Shown here: positions 24,612 through 33,127 of the stretch, in pieces
Layout of the letters: each line of letters begins with the position of its first letter
How positions within the stretch are numbered: position 1 is the first letter of the stretch
Source of the DNA: Geodermatophilus aquaeductus
Lineage (GTDB): Bacteria > Actinomycetota > Actinomycetes > Mycobacteriales > Geodermatophilaceae
Direction: 5' to 3'
Length of the DNA: 64,000 bases
NCBI RefSeq assembly: GCF_900182545.1
Contig: NZ_FXTJ01000002.1
Location: forward strand, 124,001 to 188,000
Position numbers and translations under genes: made by a program
Notes under the pieces: model-generated
Databases searched by the model: none
What the model saw: the letters and a program-made list of their open reading frames with translations, nothing else
Told to the model about the DNA's origin: nothing

Positions 24612-25346
24612 TCACCTCCGCCGCGGCGGCTCCGGCAGCTCACCGGTGGACACGAGCTGCTCGGCGACGTCGCGCACCTTGATCTGGGTCGCCATCGAGG
24701 CCCGGGCCAGCACCTGGAAGGCCTGGTCGGGGGTGAGCCGGTGCCGTTCGATGAGGATGCCCTTCGCCTGGTCGATGACGGCCCGGGACCGCAGCGCGGC
24801 GTCGAGGTTCGCGGCGAGGTCGCGGGCGCTCTCGTAGGCGTACATGTTGCTCAGCGCCACGGCGGCGTAGGGCCCGAAGCGGGTGGCCGCCGACCGGCTG
24901 TCCTCGTCGAACGCCCGGGCCCGGCGGGAGTAGATGTTCAGCGCGCCGTTGATGGTCTCGTCGATGGGCAGCGGCACCGACAGGGAGCTGAGGTTCCCGG
25001 TCTCAGCGGCGCGTCGTGCGTAGTCGGGCCACCGGGTCTCGGTGCGGGTGTCGGGGATCTCGGTGAGCTCCCCGGTGCTGGCCGCGTGCAGGCACGGCCC
25101 GTGCCCCTCCTCGTACTGGGTCTCGTCCAGCCGGTTGGCGAGGTCGCCGGTGGAGACGACGGTGGTCCGCCGGTCCTTGACCTGCACGAAGATCGACGCC
25201 TCCGGGTCCCCCGGCATGACCGACTTGGCGAACTCGGCCACCTGCTGCAGCAGGGCGTCGAGGGGCTGCTCGCGCCAGCTCAGCCGGCCCAGCTGCTCCA
25301 GCGCCACGTCGGCCTGGTGGGTCCGCAGACCGTCGTTGCTGGCCAC
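24612..25346 (-). CDS. GAF-ANTAR transcription antitermination regulator
   Basis: 244 aa from GTG 25346, with GGAGG 9 bases upstream. GAF domain at about 20-165 (ASIFVQVKDRRTTVVSTGDL, EEGHGPCLHAASTGELTEIP, SLSVPLPIDETINGALNIYS). A complete ANTAR domain follows (SRAVIDQAKGILIERHRLTP, then DQAFQVLARASMATQIKVRD), with the conserved AKGI and A...S residues needed for binding dual-hairpin RNA. It is expected to bind nascent RNA and prevent termination in response to a GAF ligand. It has the same length as the neighbouring GAF/ANTAR-like protein, suggesting a distant duplication with one copy degrading. Confidence 0.88.
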   Translation of the reverse strand: MASNDGLRTHQADVALEQLGRLSWREQPLDALLQQVAEFAKSVMPGDPEASIFVQVKDRRTTVVSTGDLANRLDETQYEEGHGPCLHAASTGELTEIPDTRTETRWPDYARRAAETGNLSSLSVPLPIDETINGALNIYSRRARAFDEDSRSAATRFGPYAAVALSNMYAYESARDLAANLDAALRSRAVIDQAKGILIERHRLTPDQAFQVLARASMATQIKVRDVAEQLVSTGELPEPPRRR

Positions 25347-25533
25347 AGGCGTCGCCTCCGGTCGGTGCACCGGGGGGGGTGGCCTCGGTGGGGGCCCTGG
25401 GCCCGTCGTGCGCCGACTGTGTGACGCTGCGGCGCGGTCCCCCGCACCTAGTCCGCACCGTACGCGGGTGCACACGGTGCGGCCCCGACCTCGTCAGCTG
25501 GTGACTCGCTGACATCCGGCCTACCGTGGGCGC

Positions 25534-25809
25534 ATGCCCGATGCGCGGCCGATCAGCGAGGGGGACGCCGACCGGGTCCGCAGCGCCGTGGCCGGCGTCC
25601 GCGCGGCGCAGGAGGAGCTGGAGCGGTCGGTCGCCCAGGCCCTGCTCAACGGCTCCTCGGTGCGGGCGGTGGCGGAGCTCGGGCTCTCCCCCAACACGGT
25701 GCAGAAGTACGGCCGGGCCCACGGATGGCCGACCGAGGAGAACCGGAGCCGCTTCAACGAGTCCCGCTGGGACCGCTTCGGCCGCGAGGAGTACGAGCAG
25801 CGCGCCTGA
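25534..25809 (+). CDS. Small helix-turn-helix protein
   Basis: 91 aa from ATG 25534. The centre contains AVAELGLSPNTVQKYGRAHG (residues about 47-66), a compact HTH resembling sigma region 4 or resolvase-type helices, flanked by a helical N-terminus (VAGVRAAQEELERSVAQALL) and a charged C-terminus. TACCGT 6 bases before the start indicates leaderless expression. It is a likely DNA-binding protein with unknown target. No gene is seen in 25810-25999. Confidence 0.65.
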   Translation: MPDARPISEGDADRVRSAVAGVRAAQEELERSVAQALLNGSSVRAVAELGLSPNTVQKYGRAHGWPTEENRSRFNESRWDRFGREEYEQRA

Positions 25810-25999
25810 GACGGGAGCGGCCCCACCGGCCGGCTGCTCGAACCGATGGGGCCTGACCGCGGAGCTCGTGTTCGGAACGCCACCGGCTTCCCCTGACCGT
25901 ACGGGGGGGGCAGCCGGAACGGGTCCAGCATGGCAGGTGGTGACTCGGTGCCCAGCTGCGCGGCGGCCCGGCCGCGGCGCCTGCGGCTAGCCTCGGCCC

Positions 26000-27181
26000 G
26001 TGCCCAACCACGGTGACTGGCAGCTCGGCACCTATCTCAACGGCCTGGTGGGCGTGCAGCCCGACCTGCCGATGTCCTACGCCGAGCTCGCGCGCCGGGC
26101 CGAGCGGACGATGTCGCAGGAGATGTGGTCCTACGTCGCCGGCGGCGCCGGCGACGAGCGCACGCAGGACGCGAACCCGCTGGCCTTCGACGCCTGGGGC
26201 CTGGTGCCCCGGATGCTGCGGGGCGCGGCCGACCGCGACCTCTCGGTGCACCTGCTGGGCCGGACCCTCCCGACGCCCCTGATGCTCGCCCCGGTCGGCG
26301 TCATCGGGCTGTGCGAGGAGGACGGCCACGGCGACCTCACGACCGCCCGGGCCGCCGCCGCCACCGGGGTGCCGATGATCGCCTCGACGCTGACGCAGGA
26401 CCCGATGGAGGACGTCCGCGCCGAGCTGGGCGAGACGCCGGGCTGGTTCCAGCTCTACCCGCCCAACGACCGGGAGCTGCTCGAGAGCCTGGTGCACCGG
26501 GCCGAGGCCGCCGGGTTCTCCGCCATCGTCGTCACCCTCGACACGCTCACCCTCGGGTGGCGCCCGCGCGACCTGCAGATCGCCAGCTTCCCGCAGCTCA
26601 AGGGCCTGTGCCTGCAGAACTACTTCTCCGACCCCGTCTTCCGCAGCCGTCTCCCGAAGCCGCCGGAGGAGGACGTCCAGGCCGCCACCGGGCACTGGTC
26701 GTCGATCTTCGGCAACCAGCGCCTCACCTGGGACGACCTCGCCTGGATCCGGGGCCTCACCGGGCTGCCGATCCTGCTCAAGGGCATCTGCTCGGCCGAC
26801 GACACGCGTCGCGCCGTGGACGCCGGCATGGACGGCATCTACTGCTCGAACCACGGCGGGCGGCAGGCCAACGGCGGGCTGCCCGCGCTCGACTGCCTTC
26901 CCGAGGTGGTCGACGCCGCGGGCGACCTCCCGGTCGTGTTCGACTCCGGCGTGCGCAGCGGGCCCGACGTCGTCAAGGCGCTCGCCCTGGGCGCCACCGC
27001 CGTCGCGATCGGGCGCCCGTACGCCTACGGCCTGGCGGTCGGCGGGCAGGCGGGCATCGAGCACGTCCTCAAGTGCCTGCTGGCCGAGATCGACCTGACC
27101 ATGGCGATCGACGGCTACGCCTCGGTGGCGGAACTGACCCGCGACGCGCTGCGCGAGGTGCGCGTCCCGCGCCGGGGATAG
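26000..27181 (+). CDS. Lactate 2-monooxygenase-like FMN-dependent alpha-hydroxy acid oxidase
   Basis: 393 aa from GTG 26000; TAGCCT 6 bases upstream suggests a leaderless mRNA. The FMN-dependent alpha-hydroxy-acid dehydrogenase TIM barrel is complete: SYVAGGAGDERTQDAN, LMLAPVGVIGL, GWFQLYPPNDRELLE, IVVTLDTLTLGWRPRD, LPILLKGICSADD, and the active-site YCSNHGGRQANGG with catalytic His and Arg, then VFDSGVRSGPDVVKALALGA. LDTLTLGWRPRDL and the C-terminal length match lactate 2-monooxygenase (L-lactate + O2 to acetate + CO2) better than L-lactate dehydrogenase, but specificity is an inference. Confidence 0.87.
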   Translation: MPNHGDWQLGTYLNGLVGVQPDLPMSYAELARRAERTMSQEMWSYVAGGAGDERTQDANPLAFDAWGLVPRMLRGAADRDLSVHLLGRTLPTPLMLAPVGVIGLCEEDGHGDLTTARAAAATGVPMIASTLTQDPMEDVRAELGETPGWFQLYPPNDRELLESLVHRAEAAGFSAIVVTLDTLTLGWRPRDLQIASFPQLKGLCLQNYFSDPVFRSRLPKPPEEDVQAATGHWSSIFGNQRLTWDDLAWIRGLTGLPILLKGICSADDTRRAVDAGMDGIYCSNHGGRQANGGLPALDCLPEVVDAAGDLPVVFDSGVRSGPDVVKALALGATAVAIGRPYAYGLAVGGQAGIEHVLKCLLAEIDLTMAIDGYASVAELTRDALREVRVPRRG

Positions 27182-27195
27182 CCCCGGAGACGACT

Positions 27196-27226
27196 CAGGG
27201 CGCCCTCCCTGTGGGAGGACGCCCTG
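27196..27226. terminator. Hairpin between the flavoenzyme gene and tRNA-Ala
   Basis: 14-bp inverted repeat (27196-27209 and 27213-27226, one mismatch) with a 3-base loop. On the minus strand the mismatch becomes a G-U pair, so it can terminate the tRNA transcript as well as the flavoenzyme transcript. Confidence 0.6.
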
Positions 27227-27236
27227 GTCGACGGGG

Positions 27237-27309
27237 TGGAGCTGAGGGGACTCGAACCCCTGACCCCCACACTGCCAGTGTGGTGCGCTACCAGCTGCGC
27301 CACAGCCCC
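27237..27309 (-). tRNA. tRNA-Ala (anticodon GGC)
   Basis: The minus strand gives a complete 73-base cloverleaf. The acceptor stem GGGGCTG pairs with CAGCTCC (one G-T), with discriminator A. The D-arm is GCGCAGCTGGTAGCGC. The anticodon stem CCACA/TGTGG holds loop CTGGCAG with anticodon GGC. The T-arm is GGGGTTCGAATCCCC with the invariant TTCGAAT. No CCA is encoded. It reads codon GCC, a preferred codon in this GC-rich genome. Confidence 0.97.
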
Positions 27310-27403
27310 GTTCCCGGCCCGCCCGGTCGTGCTCGGGCCAGGAAGAACGATACCTCCTCCGCGAACCGGCCCCGCGACGGGGGGTCGGTGCGCGCGTCGC
27401 GCC

Positions 27404-28429
27404 TCAGATCCCGACGCCGCGCTCGGCCAGCCACGGCACCGGGTCGATCTTCCGCCCGTTCATGCCGCCCCGGTGGACCTCGAAGTGCAGGTGCGGCCCG
27501 GTGGACTGGCCGCGGTTGCCGAGGAGCGCGATCGTCTCGCCGGCCTCCACGAACTGGCCCGGCTCGACGAGGATCTCGTTCATGTGGCCGTAGACGGTGA
27601 CGTCGCCGTTGTCGTGCAGGACGTAGACCGCCAGGCCGAAGCCGCTCGCCGCACCCGCCCGGACGACGACGCCGTCCATGGCCGCGTACTCCGGCGTCCC
27701 GATCGGGGCCGCGAGGTCGATGCCGTAGTGGAAGGTGCCCCAGCGGGAGCCGTAGCCGCTGGTGAAGCGGGCGCCGCTGACCGGCAGCACCGCCTTGGGC
27801 CGGGCCGCCTCGGCCGCGGCCTCCGCGGCGGCGGCCTCGGCGGCGGCGCGCTGGGCGCGGCTGGCGGCCACCTCCTGCAGACGGGCCTGCGCCTCGGCCT
27901 CGGTGATCGAGGCCATCGGCAGGACCTCCTCGGACACGTCGTCGGTGGCCAGCTCCATCTGCGCACCGAGGACCGAGGCCGGCTCGGCCGCCGCCTGCGT
28001 CGAGCCCGGGACGCCGAGGACGCCCGCGCCGATCGCACCGGCCACCAGCGCCGCGAGCAGCAGGTGCGGACGGCGGTCGCGGAGGCCGCGGCGGCGGGCG
28101 GGCCCGGCCGTCTGCGCCTCCACCGCGGGCGCCTCGACCGCGGACGCCGCAACCACGGGCGCCTGGACCACGGGAGCCTCGACCACGGGAGCCTCGACGA
28201 CGGGCGCCGGCGCGAGCTCCGGCAGGACCGTGGTGGCCAGGGAGGCGACGACGTCGTCGGCGGCCGCGCGCGGCACGGGCAGGACCGGCGGGAAGCCCCG
28301 CAGCGACGACACGGGCCGGCCGGCGGGACGCCGGTGCGCGCCGGTCCGAGGGGCCGGCACGGCCCCGCCGGCGTCGCTGGCGGGGCGGGGCAGGAGACCC
28401 GCGGTCGTCCGGGAACTGGCCAAGATCAC
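27404..28429 (-). CDS. M23-family metallopeptidase (cell-wall endopeptidase)
   Basis: 341 aa from GTG 28429. The N-terminal cytoplasmic region has a degenerate repeat (VVEAPVVEAPVVQAPVV, about residues 78-95), then a single membrane helix (LLLAALVAGAIGAGVLGV), an Ala/Glu-rich coiled coil (about 160-205) and a lysostaphin-type M23 domain. Zinc ligands are visible: HYGID (His234, Asp238) and HLHF (His315 with His313). Expected to cut peptidoglycan cross-bridges outside the membrane, or to activate amidases if inactive. The upstream frame is open to 28537, so the start is uncertain. Confidence 0.85.
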   Translation of the reverse strand: MILASSRTTAGLLPRPASDAGGAVPAPRTGAHRRPAGRPVSSLRGFPPVLPVPRAAADDVVASLATTVLPELAPAPVVEAPVVEAPVVQAPVVAASAVEAPAVEAQTAGPARRRGLRDRRPHLLLAALVAGAIGAGVLGVPGSTQAAAEPASVLGAQMELATDDVSEEVLPMASITEAEAQARLQEVAASRAQRAAAEAAAAEAAAEAARPKAVLPVSGARFTSGYGSRWGTFHYGIDLAAPIGTPEYAAMDGVVVRAGAASGFGLAVYVLHDNGDVTVYGHMNEILVEPGQFVEAGETIALLGNRGQSTGPHLHFEVHRGGMNGRKIDPVPWLAERGVGI

Positions 28430-28867
28430 GTACCCCGCTCGTGGGAAGCGGCCCGGGCGGGCCCGATCAGGTTGTATCGATCCAAACACACCGTGACCTA
28501 GTCGTGACCGACCGTCCCGCGTGTCCGACGGCGACACGCCGTGTGCGCTGTGTCACGTGGGACTGGTGGGTTTACGAACCCCGTCGCGCGGACAGATCCC
28601 GTCATCCGGCGTGGAAGAGCTCGCGCCGTCCCGATCGCACCCCGGGACCGGCGCTCCCCCGTCGCCCCGGTGCCCGCGTGCCCCGCACGCCGGCAGCCGA
28701 CCACGCAGTGCCCGGGACCACGCCGATCCCTCGGGCAGCCCTCTGGGCTCCCCGCAGGACCGGCGTGATCCCATGATCGTTCGCCCGCGCGACCCGCGGC
28801 GCCCGCCTCGGCGGTGCGACCGGCCGCGCGGCGGCACCGACCCTCGACAGGAAGGACCGATGCCTCG
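28430..28867. other. 438-bp divergent intergenic region
   Basis: The region lies between the divergent M23 peptidase and mannitol dehydrogenase genes. It contains a GGTCAC repeat on the minus strand upstream of the peptidase (near 28490-28510) and a ribosome site AGGAAGG near 28850 for the dehydrogenase operon. I looked for a c-di-AMP riboswitch, frequent ahead of cell-wall peptidases in actinobacteria, and found no convincing match. No further gene is seen. Confidence 0.5.
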
Positions 28868-30415
28868 ATGGCACAGCCCGAGCGCTCCCCGTGGGACCTC
28901 CCGCGGGCCGGCACCGCGCCGACGGCCGATCCCGTCGCCCACGTCCGGCCGCTGACCAGCGCGACGCTCGAGCAGCACGGCGCCCGGCTCACCGTCCCCA
29001 CCTACGACCGCGCGGCCCTGACGCCCGCCGTCGTCCACCTCAGCGTCGGCGGCTTCTCCCGCGCCCACCAGCTCATCTACTTCGACGAGGTCGCCCAGCG
29101 GCGGATCTCCACCGAGTGGGGCGTCGTCGGCGTCGGCCTGCGGCACCGGACGCTGCAGGAGGCCCTCGCCCCGCAGGACAACCTCTACACGGTCGTCGAG
29201 CGCAGCCCCGACGGCGAGCGGGCCAGGGTCGTCGGCGTCCTCACCGACTACCTGTTCGCACCCGACGCCCCCGGCGCGGTCCTCGACCGGCTCGCCGATC
29301 CGCGCACCCGCGTGGTGACCATGACGATCACCGACGCCGGCTACCTGCTCGACCCCACCACCCGGACCTTCACCCCCGACGACGACGTCCGGCACGACCT
29401 GGCCTCCCCCGCCGCCCCGCGCACCGTCTTCGGGTTCCTCGTCGAGGCGCTCGACCGCCGCCGGCGGGCCGGGACGGCGCCGTTCACCGTCGTCTCCTGC
29501 GACAACCTGCACCGCAACGGCGACGCCACCCGCGCCGCCGTCGTCGGGTTCGCGGCGCTGCGCGACGAGGTCCTCGCCCGCTGGATCACCGACCGGGTCG
29601 CCTTCCCCAGCAGCATGGTCGACCGGATCACCCCGCAGACGACGCCCGAGGAGCGCGCTGCGGTCGCCCAGCGGCACCGCGTCGACGACCGCTGGCCGGT
29701 GATCACCGAGCCGTTCTCCCAGTGGGTCGTCGAGGACACCTTCTGCAACGGCCGCCCGCCGCTGGACGAGGTCGGCGTCCGCTTCGTCCGGAACGTCACC
29801 GACCACGAGCTGATGAAGACCCGGCTGCTCAACGCCAGCCACTCCGCACTCGGCTACCTCGGCACGCTGGCCGGCCACGAGCGCATCGACGTCCTCATGG
29901 GCGACCCGCTGTTCGCCGACTACGTCACCCGGCTGATGGACGACGAGGTCACCCCGCTCATCCCCGTCCCCGAGGGCATCGACCTCGACGCGTACAAGGC
30001 CACGCTGCTGCAGCGCTTCGCCAACCCGGCCATCGCCGACCGGCTCTCCCGGCTGTGCCGGCGCGGGTCGACCAAGCTGCCGCACCACCTGCTGCCCTCG
30101 CTGCGCCAGGCCCTGGCCGAGGGGCGCCCGCACGCGCTGCTCACCCTCGCGCTGGCCGGTTGGATCGCCTACCTGCAGCGGGTCGACGACGACGGCCGGC
30201 CGGTGCCGGTGGAGGACGACCGCGGCCCCCACCTGCAGGCCCTGGCCCTCGCCGGCGGCACCGACCCGCGGCCGCTGCTGGCCGAGGAGCCGGTGTTCGG
30301 CGACCTCGGCGCGGTGCCCGGCTTCGCCGACGAGCTCGCCGGCGTGCTGCGCCGCCTGCAGCGCGACGGCGTCCGGGCGACCGTCGCCGCCGCCGTCCTG
30401 GCCGGCGCCCGGTGA
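28868..30415 (+). CDS. Mannitol dehydrogenase-family oxidoreductase
   Basis: 515 aa from ATG 28868, typical for the long-chain polyol dehydrogenase family. The N-terminal Rossmann domain starts at VVHLSVGGFSRAHQLIYFDE. The catalytic motif K-x4-N-x2-H is present (Lys317, Asn322, His325 in MKTRLLNASHSALGYLG). It interconverts a ketose (fructose or fructose-6-phosphate) and a hexitol with NAD(P)H. It is the first gene of a four-gene operon with 4-14 bp overlaps; downstream HAD phosphatase, TagF-like and nucleotidyltransferase genes suggest it makes mannitol or mannitol phosphate for a surface polymer. Confidence 0.88.
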   Translation: MAQPERSPWDLPRAGTAPTADPVAHVRPLTSATLEQHGARLTVPTYDRAALTPAVVHLSVGGFSRAHQLIYFDEVAQRRISTEWGVVGVGLRHRTLQEALAPQDNLYTVVERSPDGERARVVGVLTDYLFAPDAPGAVLDRLADPRTRVVTMTITDAGYLLDPTTRTFTPDDDVRHDLASPAAPRTVFGFLVEALDRRRRAGTAPFTVVSCDNLHRNGDATRAAVVGFAALRDEVLARWITDRVAFPSSMVDRITPQTTPEERAAVAQRHRVDDRWPVITEPFSQWVVEDTFCNGRPPLDEVGVRFVRNVTDHELMKTRLLNASHSALGYLGTLAGHERIDVLMGDPLFADYVTRLMDDEVTPLIPVPEGIDLDAYKATLLQRFANPAIADRLSRLCRRGSTKLPHHLLPSLRQALAEGRPHALLTLALAGWIAYLQRVDDDGRPVPVEDDRGPHLQALALAGGTDPRPLLAEEPVFGDLGAVPGFADELAGVLRRLQRDGVRATVAAAVLAGAR

Positions 30416-31179
30416 CCGCCGGCACCACCGCGACGCTGCCCCGGGACGTCGTCAGCGGTCTCACGCACCTGCTCTGCGACGCCGACGGCAACCTCTTCCC
30501 CTCCGAGGAGCCGGCCTTCGTCGCCTCGGCCGAGGTGACCAACCGCTTCCTCGCCGAGCTCGGCGACGCGCGCCAGTTCACCCCGGAGGAGCTGCGCCTG
30601 GCCACCACCGGCATGAACTTCCGGACGACGTCGCGGCGGCTGGCCGCCGAGGCCGGCCGTCCCGAGGTCGACGTCGAGCCGTGGGTGGCCGAGGAGAAGC
30701 GCGCGGTCACCGCGTACCTCGGCGAGCACCTGCGCCCGCACGGGCCGACCACCGAGGCCCTGACCGCGCTGTCCGGGCAGCTGCGGCTGGCCGCGGTCAG
30801 CTCCAGCGCGCTGGCGCGGCTGGCGGCCTGCTTCACCGCCACCGGCCTCGACGGTCTGATCCCGCCGGACCAGCGGTTCAGCGCCGAGGACTCCCTGCCG
30901 GTGCCCACCAGCAAGCCCGACCCGGCGGTCTACCTGTTCGCCTGCGACCGGCTGGGGATCGCCCCGGAGGCGGGCCTGGCGGTGGAGGACTCCGTCCCGG
31001 GCGCCCTGTCGGCGGTCCGCGCGGGGTGCCCCACCGTGGGCAACCTCCTGTTCGTCCAGCCGGCCGAGCAGGAGGAGCGGGAGGCCGCGCTGCGGGAGGC
31101 CGGCGTGCTCACCGTCGTCTCGTCCTGGCAGGAGCTCGCCGGCCTGCTCCTGCCCGTCCTGACCGGAGGTGGTCGATGA
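30412..31179 (+). CDS. HAD-superfamily phosphatase
   Basis: 255 aa from GTG 30412, overlapping the dehydrogenase gene by 4 bases. Motif I CDADGNLF (Asp23 nucleophile, Asp25) is followed by a helical cap, motif II AAVSSSALARL, the lysine motif PVPTSKPDPAVYLFA and motif IV AVEDSVPGALSAVRAG. This is the pattern of beta-phosphoglucomutase/sugar-phosphate phosphatase-type HADs. Next to a mannitol dehydrogenase it could remove phosphate from mannitol-1-phosphate, as the HAD domain of Acinetobacter MtlD does; that specific role is inferred from context. Confidence 0.85.
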   Translation: MTAGTTATLPRDVVSGLTHLLCDADGNLFPSEEPAFVASAEVTNRFLAELGDARQFTPEELRLATTGMNFRTTSRRLAAEAGRPEVDVEPWVAEEKRAVTAYLGEHLRPHGPTTEALTALSGQLRLAAVSSSALARLAACFTATGLDGLIPPDQRFSAEDSLPVPTSKPDPAVYLFACDRLGIAPEAGLAVEDSVPGALSAVRAGCPTVGNLLFVQPAEQEEREAALREAGVLTVVSSWQELAGLLLPVLTGGGR

Positions 31180-32303
31180 GGATCGTCTACACCAGCTTCC
31201 GCGGCCTGTTCTCCGACAGTCCGCGGGCCGTCTACGAGGCGCTCGCCGCCCGCGGCGACGACGTCACGCACACGTGGCTGACCGCCCCGGTGGCCGAGGG
31301 CGCCTTTCCCGCCGACGTGGAGACGATCCCGTTCGGCAGCCCGGAGAGCATCGCCGCGCTCGAGGCCGCCGACGTCGTCGTCTCCAACGACCACGTGCCG
31401 CTGGACTGGGAGAAGCGGCCCGGCACGTTCTACCTGCAGACCTGGCACGGCACCCCGCTCAAGCGGATCCACAACGACGTCCTGTGGGCGCCCGAGGGCC
31501 GGCTGGCCTACCTCGAGCACGACATCGCCCGGTGGGACGCGATGCTCTCGCCGAATCCGTACAGCACCGCCCGGTTCCGCCAGGCGTTCGGCTACCGCGG
31601 GCCGGTCCACGAGACCGGCTACCCCCGCAACGACCTGCTCTCCAGCCCGGAGCGCGACGCGGTGCGCGCGCGGGTCCGGGCGGGACTCGGGATCGACGAG
31701 GGCACCCAGGTGGTCCTGTACACGCCCACCTGGCGCGACCAGCTGGTCTTCGAGGGCACCGGCGAGCGGGACTTCGACTTCCCCGTGGACCTCGCCGACT
31801 TCACCGACCGGCTGGGGAAGGACCACGTGCTGCTGCTGCGGCTGCACAACATGGTCTCCGACCGGCTGGAGTCGATCGAGGGTCTGCCGGTGCGCGACGT
31901 CTCCTCGTACCCGGACATCCGCGACCTCTACCTGGCCGCCGACCTGCTGGTCACCGACTACTCGTCGACGATGTTCGACTTCGCGATCACCGGGAAGCCG
32001 ATCCTGCTGTTCACCTACGACCTCGACGAGTACCGCGACCGGCTGCGCGGCTTCTACGTGCCGATCGAGGACCTCGCGCCCGGCCCGCTGCTGTCGACCA
32101 GCCGCGAGCTCGTCGACGCGGTGGCCGACCTCGACGCCGTCGCCGCCGCCCACGCCGACCGGTACCGGTCGTTCCGGGAGACCTACACCTCCCTGGAGGA
32201 CGGGCACGCCACCGACCGCGTCCTCGACCTGTTCTTCCCGCCCGGCGGCCCCGCCGGCGCGGACCCGACGACCCGAGAGGGGGACGACAGTGCGCTTCGT
32301 TGA
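31176..32303 (+). CDS. CDP-glycerol glycerophosphotransferase (TagB/TagF)-family protein
   Basis: 375 aa from ATG 31176, in an ATGA overlap with the HAD gene. Signatures of the Glyphos_transf family: YLQTWHGTPLKRIHND (catalytic His in WHGTPLK), NPYSTARFRQAFGY, YPRNDLL, VLYTPTWRD, LLLRLHNM and DLLVTDYSSTMFDFAITGKPILLFTYDLDEY. Such enzymes transfer polyol-phosphate units from CDP-activated polyol to a growing teichoic acid-like chain on the inner membrane face. No long membrane helix; membrane association is probably peripheral. Confidence 0.9.
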   Translation: MRIVYTSFRGLFSDSPRAVYEALAARGDDVTHTWLTAPVAEGAFPADVETIPFGSPESIAALEAADVVVSNDHVPLDWEKRPGTFYLQTWHGTPLKRIHNDVLWAPEGRLAYLEHDIARWDAMLSPNPYSTARFRQAFGYRGPVHETGYPRNDLLSSPERDAVRARVRAGLGIDEGTQVVLYTPTWRDQLVFEGTGERDFDFPVDLADFTDRLGKDHVLLLRLHNMVSDRLESIEGLPVRDVSSYPDIRDLYLAADLLVTDYSSTMFDFAITGKPILLFTYDLDEYRDRLRGFYVPIEDLAPGPLLSTSRELVDAVADLDAVAAAHADRYRSFRETYTSLEDGHATDRVLDLFFPPGGPAGADPTTREGDDSALR

Positions 32304-33111
32304 GCTCGCGCAGACCACGGGGGTTCCCGCCCTGGAGGCGCTGACCACCCGGACCGGCACCCGCACCGAGACGCACCCCGTGCAGGTGGTCATCCTGGCC
32401 GCCGGCATGGGGACCCGGCTCGGGCGCCCGCTGCCCAAGCCGCTGACCCCGCTGGTGGACGGCCGCAGCATCCTGCACCGCCAGCTCGACACCCTGGCCC
32501 AGGTGCTCGGCCCCGACGTCGACGTCACCGCCGTCGTCGGGTTCTCGTGCGAGCTGCTCATGCAGGCCGCCCCCGACCTGCGGTTCGCCTACAACCCGCA
32601 CTTCGCGCGGACCAACACGTCCAAGAGCCTGCTGCGCGGCCTGCGGACCACCCGCTCCGGCGGCGTGCTGTGGCTCAACGGCGACGTCGTGTTCGACGCC
32701 GCGGTGCTCGAGGCGGTGCTGCCGGCGCTCGAGGCCGACGAGAGCTTCGTGTGCGTGGACACCTCCGTCGTCGGCGACGAGGAGGTCAAATACACCCTCG
32801 ACGAGGAGGGCTACATCGCCGAGCTCTCCAAGACGGTGACCGGCGGCCTGGGCGAGGCGGTGGGCATCAACTACGTGTCCTCCGCCGACAAGGCGGCGCT
32901 CGTCGAGCACCTCGACGCGTGCGGCGACCAGGACTACTTCGAGCGCGGCATGGAGACGGCGGTCATCGAGGCCGGCCTGCGGTTCCGTCCGCTGGACATC
33001 TCCCGCTGGACCGCCGTGGAAGTCGACTTCGAGGCCGACCTGGAGCGCGCCAACGCGATGCTCTCCAGCAGCCGGTCACGCCTGCACCCGGTGCCCGACA
33101 GCACCCGCTGA
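32290..33111 (+). CDS. Sugar/polyol-phosphate nucleotidyltransferase
   Basis: 273 aa from GTG 32290, with GAGAGGGGGAC upstream and a 14-bp overlap with the preceding gene. After a 30-residue N-terminal extension comes VVILAAGMGTRLGRPLPKPL, the nucleotide-binding loop (Gly39-Gly45) of NTP transferases, then VVGFSCELL, NTSKSLLRGL and LWLNGDVVFD (metal-binding Asp). It is closest to the phosphocholine cytidylyltransferase (LicC)-like group, so CTP is a good guess. It could make the CDP-polyol used by the adjacent TagF-like enzyme. It is the last gene of the operon. Confidence 0.85.
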   Translation: MRFVELAQTTGVPALEALTTRTGTRTETHPVQVVILAAGMGTRLGRPLPKPLTPLVDGRSILHRQLDTLAQVLGPDVDVTAVVGFSCELLMQAAPDLRFAYNPHFARTNTSKSLLRGLRTTRSGGVLWLNGDVVFDAAVLEAVLPALEADESFVCVDTSVVGDEEVKYTLDEEGYIAELSKTVTGGLGEAVGINYVSSADKAALVEHLDACGDQDYFERGMETAVIEAGLRFRPLDISRWTAVEVDFEADLERANAMLSSSRSRLHPVPDSTR

Positions 33112-33127
33112 CCCTGCGGCCGGGGCC

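Noticed and set aside
28430-28560. Possible c-di-AMP (ydaO-type) riboswitch ahead of the M23 peptidase.
   Set aside because: The conserved internal loop sequences of that riboswitch are not present in the leader on the minus strand.
28773-28955. Small plus-strand ORF of about 60 aa overlapping the mannitol dehydrogenase start.
   Set aside because: Arg/Pro-rich composition, long overlap with a real gene and no ribosome site of its own; probably a shadow frame.
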